Below are positions 61,726-64,000 of a DNA stretch of 64,000 nt, one piece after another (the stretch's first letter is position 1; the number at the start of each line of letters is the position of its first letter). The notes beneath the pieces are model-generated. The model did not search any database, was not told the DNA's origin, and saw only the letters and a program-made list of their open reading frames with translations. The translations under genes and the position numbers were made by a program. Where the stretch lies: contig CAKTYU010000006.1 in NCBI GenBank assembly GCA_934633985.1, positions 62,001 to 126,000 of the forward strand, written 5' to 3'. Source of the DNA: an uncultured Clostridia bacterium (GTDB lineage: Bacteria > Bacillota > Clostridia > Christensenellales > CAG-138).

Positions 61726-61942
61726 AAAAAGGCACAAACTTCCCCTTTATGAGAATTTTGCGCCTCCGTAATTTTGCCTGAGAGATTCCCCTTTAAGCCC
61801 ATGGGCTATGGAGGGTTGCACCTTTGGCGCACGGCGTAATGCCGTTCTTTTCGGAGCATCGTCAAGATCCGGTCCTTTTGCCTGAGAGTTTCCGCTTCCC
61901 CTTCGGCGCCGCGTCCATCATGCGCTGCGATCTCTTCCGGAA
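61726..61942 (-). promoter_or_regulatory. Tandem glycine riboswitch with intrinsic terminator
   Basis: Two glycine aptamers in series on the minus strand. Aptamer 1 (61868-61942) has the core GCGCCGAAGGGG and AACTCTCAGGCAAAAGGAC. Aptamer 2 (61764-61857) has GCGCCAAAGGTGC and AATCTCTCAGGCAAAA, closed by CTCCG/CGGAG. Overlapping the closing helix of aptamer 2, GGCGCAAA (61757-61764) pairs with TTTGTGCC (61731-61738) followed by five U: a terminator. Glycine binding should hold the closing helix and prevent the terminator, turning the gcv operon on. Confidence 0.95.
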
Positions 61943-61988
61943 CTGTCAACCGATGAAAGATATGATTTTAATATTCAAAAACACTTGC

Positions 61989-62003
61989 GGGCATAATGCC
62001 CGT
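61989..62003 (-). repeat. Small hairpin between promoter and riboswitch
   Basis: CGGGCATAATGCCCG, arms of six or seven bases, in the early leader of the glycine operon, followed on the minus strand by CAAGUGUUUUUG. It may be an extra pause or a spacer fold. Confidence 0.4.
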
Positions 62004-62019
62004 ATCATTTTCCCTATGT

Positions 62020-62049
62020 AGTTTATCATGTTTCTTTCATCGATGTCAA
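62020..62049 (-). promoter_or_regulatory. Promoter of the glycine cleavage operon
   Basis: TTGACA (62044-62049), 18 bases, TAAACT (62020-62025). The -35 is consensus; the -10 is weak and TGATAA three bases upstream is an alternative. Confidence 0.65.
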
Positions 62050-62157
62050 TCATTTTAATTTTATCATTCCTGCGTTCTTTCGCATGTATGTTATTTTATT
62101 GTCTGAATCGTGCAATTATCGGTTTTATCCGCTTCATCTGATCGTCATAAAGAATAA

Positions 62158-62188
62158 GCCGGCGCGCCTCGTTTTCAGGCGTGCCGGC
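62158..62188. terminator. Hairpin after the broken small ORF
   Basis: Twelve-base stem GCCGGCGCGCCT with AGGCGTGCCGGC (one wobble), loop of seven. On the minus strand it is followed by UUAUUCUUU. It closes the small unit 62217-62395. Confidence 0.7.
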
Positions 62189-62216
62189 GCTTCTTATGCC
62201 TGCTCGCTCAAAGCCG

Positions 62217-62395
62217 TTATATGGGCAGCTCTATATGGATACCTTTTCCCTCTTTGATGTTTATGATGAGTATGCCGCCGGAAACCGTCACCCGAGCGTC
62301 CTCCACGCTGCCTCCTATAACTGGGGCCGCGGCCTCCTCCGCCTTCGGGGCATAAGCGGCGGGCTCTTCGGCCTCCTTCTTTATTAAAAAACCAT
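62217..62395 (-). pseudogene. Small coding-like ORF, frame broken after four codons
   Basis: Between two terminators lies a minus-strand frame with genome-like codon use (GCC, GAG, ATA) but no start codon in frame. It reads KKEAEEPAAYAPKAEEAAAP, then VIGGSVEDARVTVSGG and ILIINIKEGKGIHIELPI, stop at 62217. An ATG at 62395 is one base out of frame: ATG GTT TTT then TAA, across a run of six T. One extra T would give an intact protein of about 59 residues. A GTG at residue VEDAR preceded by AGGAGG could also start a 29-residue product. It may be a frameshifted gene, a slippage-dependent gene or a sequencing error. No family recognised. Confidence 0.4.
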
Positions 62396-62398
62396 ACG

Positions 62399-62428
62399 AA
62401 AAAAGGGCGCCCGATGCGAGCGCCCTTT
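62399..62428 (-). terminator. Terminator after fprA
   Basis: Stem AAAGGGCGC/GCGCCCTTT with a nine-base loop and six U on the minus strand. Confidence 0.9.
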
Positions 62429-62445
62429 GGGCTTTATCTGCTTTT

Positions 62446-63600
62446 TTACCTGCAAAGCTCCTCTGCCATTTTCTCTATCGCCTCGGCGTTTTCCTCTGTC
62501 ATCGCCGAGCGCAGCGTAACGGAAGTGTCGAGATAGCTGATGCTCTTGCTCTTTTCCAGCATGGCCCTCATGGTCTTTATGGCGGTTGGCGCCCACGTGC
62601 CGTTCTCGATGAAGCCCACGGTGCGGTTCTGGTAGTTGCGCTCGGTAAGGTGGTCGATAAACTCCCTCATAAACGGGAATATATCCGCGTTGTAGGTCGT
62701 GGTGGCCAGCACCAGCTTGCCGTAGCGGAAGGCGTCCTCCACGGCCTCAGACATATCGCAGCGCGCAAGGTCGCTTACCGCCGCCTTGCAGCCCCTTTCC
62801 TCCAGCTTTTTCGCCAGCAGCTCGGCCGCCCTCTTGGTGTTGCCGTATACCGAGGTATAGGCTATGCAAACCCCCTCGCTCTCCACGCCGTAGGAGGACC
62901 AGGTATCGTAAAGGCCGATGTAATGGCTGAGGTCTCCCGTGAGCACGGGGCCGTGCAGGGAGCATATCGTCTTTATATCCAGCGCCGCCGCCTTTTTCAG
63001 CACCGTCTGCACCTGCATTCCGTACTTGGCCACTATGCCCATATAATAGCGCCTTGCCTCGCAGTCCCACTCCTTATCCTGACAGTCCAGCGCGCCGAAC
63101 TTGCCGAAGGCGTCTGCCGAGAACAGCGCCTTATCCGCGGCGTCATAGCTCATCATCACCTCGGGCCAGTGTACCATGGGGGCGAATATAAACGTAAGCT
63201 CGTGCCTGCCCATGGAGAGCGTATCGCCGTTCTTTACGGCGAGCTTGTTTTTGCAGAGGCCGCTGCCGAAGAACTGGTCTATCATTTCGAAGGTCTTTGC
63301 GTTGCCCACGACGGCAGCCTCCGGGTATGCGTTTACAAACCTGTCTATATTGGCGGAGTGATCCGGCTCCATGTGGTGTATTATAAGATAGTCCGGCTTC
63401 CTGCCCCCAAGGGCGTCCTGCAGCTTGGCGAACCACTCCTCTCCAAAATCGGCGCTTACCGTGTCCATCACGGCGATCTTTTCATCAATTATCACGTATG
63501 AGTTGTATGCCATGCCCTCCGGCACGATGTACTGGCCCTCAAAAAGATCGATGCTGTGATCGTTTACGCCAATATAGCGGATATCGTTAGTTATAGTCAT
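62446..63600 (-). CDS. fprA: FprA family A-type flavodiiron protein
   Basis: Oxygen- or NO-reducing flavodiiron protein, 384 residues. The metallo-beta-lactamase half has the diiron ligands in HHMEPDHSAN (HxExDH), MVHWPEVM, SADAFGKFG and CSLHGPVL. The flavodoxin half (about 245-384) binds FMN through AYTSVYGNTKRAAE. There is no rubredoxin extension. It protects anaerobes from oxygen. AAAGGGG lies about seven bases before the ATG and a consensus-like promoter is upstream. Confidence 0.96.
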   Translation of the reverse strand: MTITNDIRYIGVNDHSIDLFEGQYIVPEGMAYNSYVIIDEKIAVMDTVSADFGEEWFAKLQDALGGRKPDYLIIHHMEPDHSANIDRFVNAYPEAAVVGNAKTFEMIDQFFGSGLCKNKLAVKNGDTLSMGRHELTFIFAPMVHWPEVMMSYDAADKALFSADAFGKFGALDCQDKEWDCEARRYYMGIVAKYGMQVQTVLKKAAALDIKTICSLHGPVLTGDLSHYIGLYDTWSSYGVESEGVCIAYTSVYGNTKRAAELLAKKLEERGCKAAVSDLARCDMSEAVEDAFRYGKLVLATTTYNADIFPFMREFIDHLTERNYQNRTVGFIENGTWAPTAIKTMRAMLEKSKSISYLDTSVTLRSAMTEENAEAIEKMAEELCR

Positions 63601-63661
63601 AGCTGTTCCCCTTTCGCCGGCATATAATGATTAAGTTCGGAATCGTCCTTATCAAATAATC

Positions 63662-63690
63662 ATATTACCATAATTCGAGCGTTGTTTCAA
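63662..63690 (-). promoter_or_regulatory. fprA promoter
   Basis: TTGAAA (63685-63690), 17 bases, extended -10 TGGTAATAT (TAATAT 63662-63667), about 60 bases before the ATG. Confidence 0.8.
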
Positions 63691-63830
63691 CGTATCGGAC
63701 AGTTTAATAGAGCTTGATTTGGCAAGCACATTGGGCATACGGGCCGCCTGACCGCGCCATGCGGCGGGAAGCTGAAGCGGGAGGGCGACCCTGCGTAAAA
63801 AAAGTTTACAATTTCCTGCGGCAAGGAATA

Positions 63831-63859
63831 TTGTTTTAATAAGAAATGCCTGATACAAT
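63831..63859 (+). promoter_or_regulatory. Promoter of the partial gene at the right end
   Basis: TTGTTT (63831-63836), 17 bases, TACAAT (63854-63859). The 347-base gap between fprA and the next gene holds this promoter, the fprA promoter and no other gene that I can support. Confidence 0.72.
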
Positions 63860-63947
63860 TATCGTATAGGATTAGGTATTTCCACGACAGAAGCCAGGAC
63901 GGCACATATTCATTTCAAACATCAGGCAGCAGAGGAGGTGCTTTTCA

Positions 63948-64000
63948 GTGAAACGCAAAACATATTTGGGTATCGTTTTGGCGGTGTTGATCATTGCGGG
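63948..64000 (+). CDS. Start of a secreted or membrane protein (partial)
   Basis: GTG start seven bases after AGAGGAGGTG. The 17 visible codons read KRKTYLGIVLAVLIIA after the initiator: two to three basic residues then a hydrophobic core, a signal peptide or first membrane helix. The gene runs out of the window; no function can be given. Confidence 0.7.
   Translation, partial: MKRKTYLGIVLAVLIIA

Noticed and set aside
62181..62387. 68-residue plus-strand ORF
   Set aside because: It is antisense to the more protein-like minus-strand frame, starts inside a terminator stem and lacks a ribosome site.
63652..63905. Two overlapping minus-strand ORFs (68 and 72 residues) upstream of fprA
   Set aside because: They overlap both promoters, have no ribosome site and no recognisable content.
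1..64000. Mobile elements, CRISPR arrays, tRNA or rRNA genes
   Set aside because: No transposase, integrase, regularly spaced repeat or tRNA-like cloverleaf was seen on either strand.

Overview
The window is chromosomal DNA from a GC-rich, probably spore-forming, anaerobic Gram-positive bacterium of the class Clostridia. Evidence: lipoproteins with Cys lipoboxes and no outer-membrane genes; a dcw cluster led by mraZ with a meso-DAP-type MurE (DNPR motif); a LonB-type protease beside Lon; a small gene behind a sigma-G-like promoter; a flavodiiron FprA; a ytrA-like GntR module; and an unassigned DUF3798 ABC transporter. Isoleucine is often encoded by ATA despite the high GC, except in apparently highly expressed genes. 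I see no tRNA, rRNA, CRISPR array, insertion sequence or prophage.

Layout. 1-11.8 kb (minus): cell wall and division cluster mraZ-rsmH-ftsL-ftsI-murE-mraY-murD-ftsW-murA-ftsQ, with MraZ boxes over its promoter and a structured RNA (possibly 6S-like) between mraY and murD; murF, murG and murC are not in the cluster. 11.9-25 kb (mostly minus): metallophosphoesterase, zinc-ribbon protein, ysxC, lon, lonB, a membrane protein (plus), an FAD dehydrogenase, the proteostasis block tig-clpP-clpX, and a DegV protein. 25-28.8 kb (minus): ygjP-like protease, dinB, queT, and an M24 peptidase. 28.9-34.5 kb (minus): the DUF3798 lipoprotein and its ABC ATPase and two permeases, behind a long leader holding a perfect 14-bp inverted repeat. 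34.6-42 kb: a polysaccharide deacetylase lipoprotein, an orphan XdhC, an AI-2E-type exporter, and a MacB-like ATPase with a giant FtsX-type permease. 42-48.6 kb (mostly minus): a YtrA/YtrB-like ABC module, a 57-residue ORF, and a sugar ABC importer without its own ATPase plus a TIM-barrel isomerase. 48.7-53.4 kb: pckA (minus), then M24 peptidase, unknown gene and DUF3842 (plus), then an ECF S-component behind a structured leader. 53.4-62 kb (minus): a complete glycine cleavage operon, gcvT::glyA fusion-gcvH-gcvPA-gcvPB-lplA-lpdA, controlled by a tandem glycine riboswitch. 62-64 kb: a broken-looking small ORF, fprA, and the first codons of a secreted protein.

The genes form coherent units: wall synthesis under MraZ, ClpXP with trigger factor, and a glycine-to-C1 pathway in which the T-protein and serine hydroxymethyltransferase are one polypeptide, so methylene-THF could be made and used in one enzyme. 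The most unusual items are the GcvT-GlyA fusion, the RNA inside the dcw cluster, the uncharacterised DUF3798 transporter with its palindromic leader, and the structured leader of the ECF S-component.
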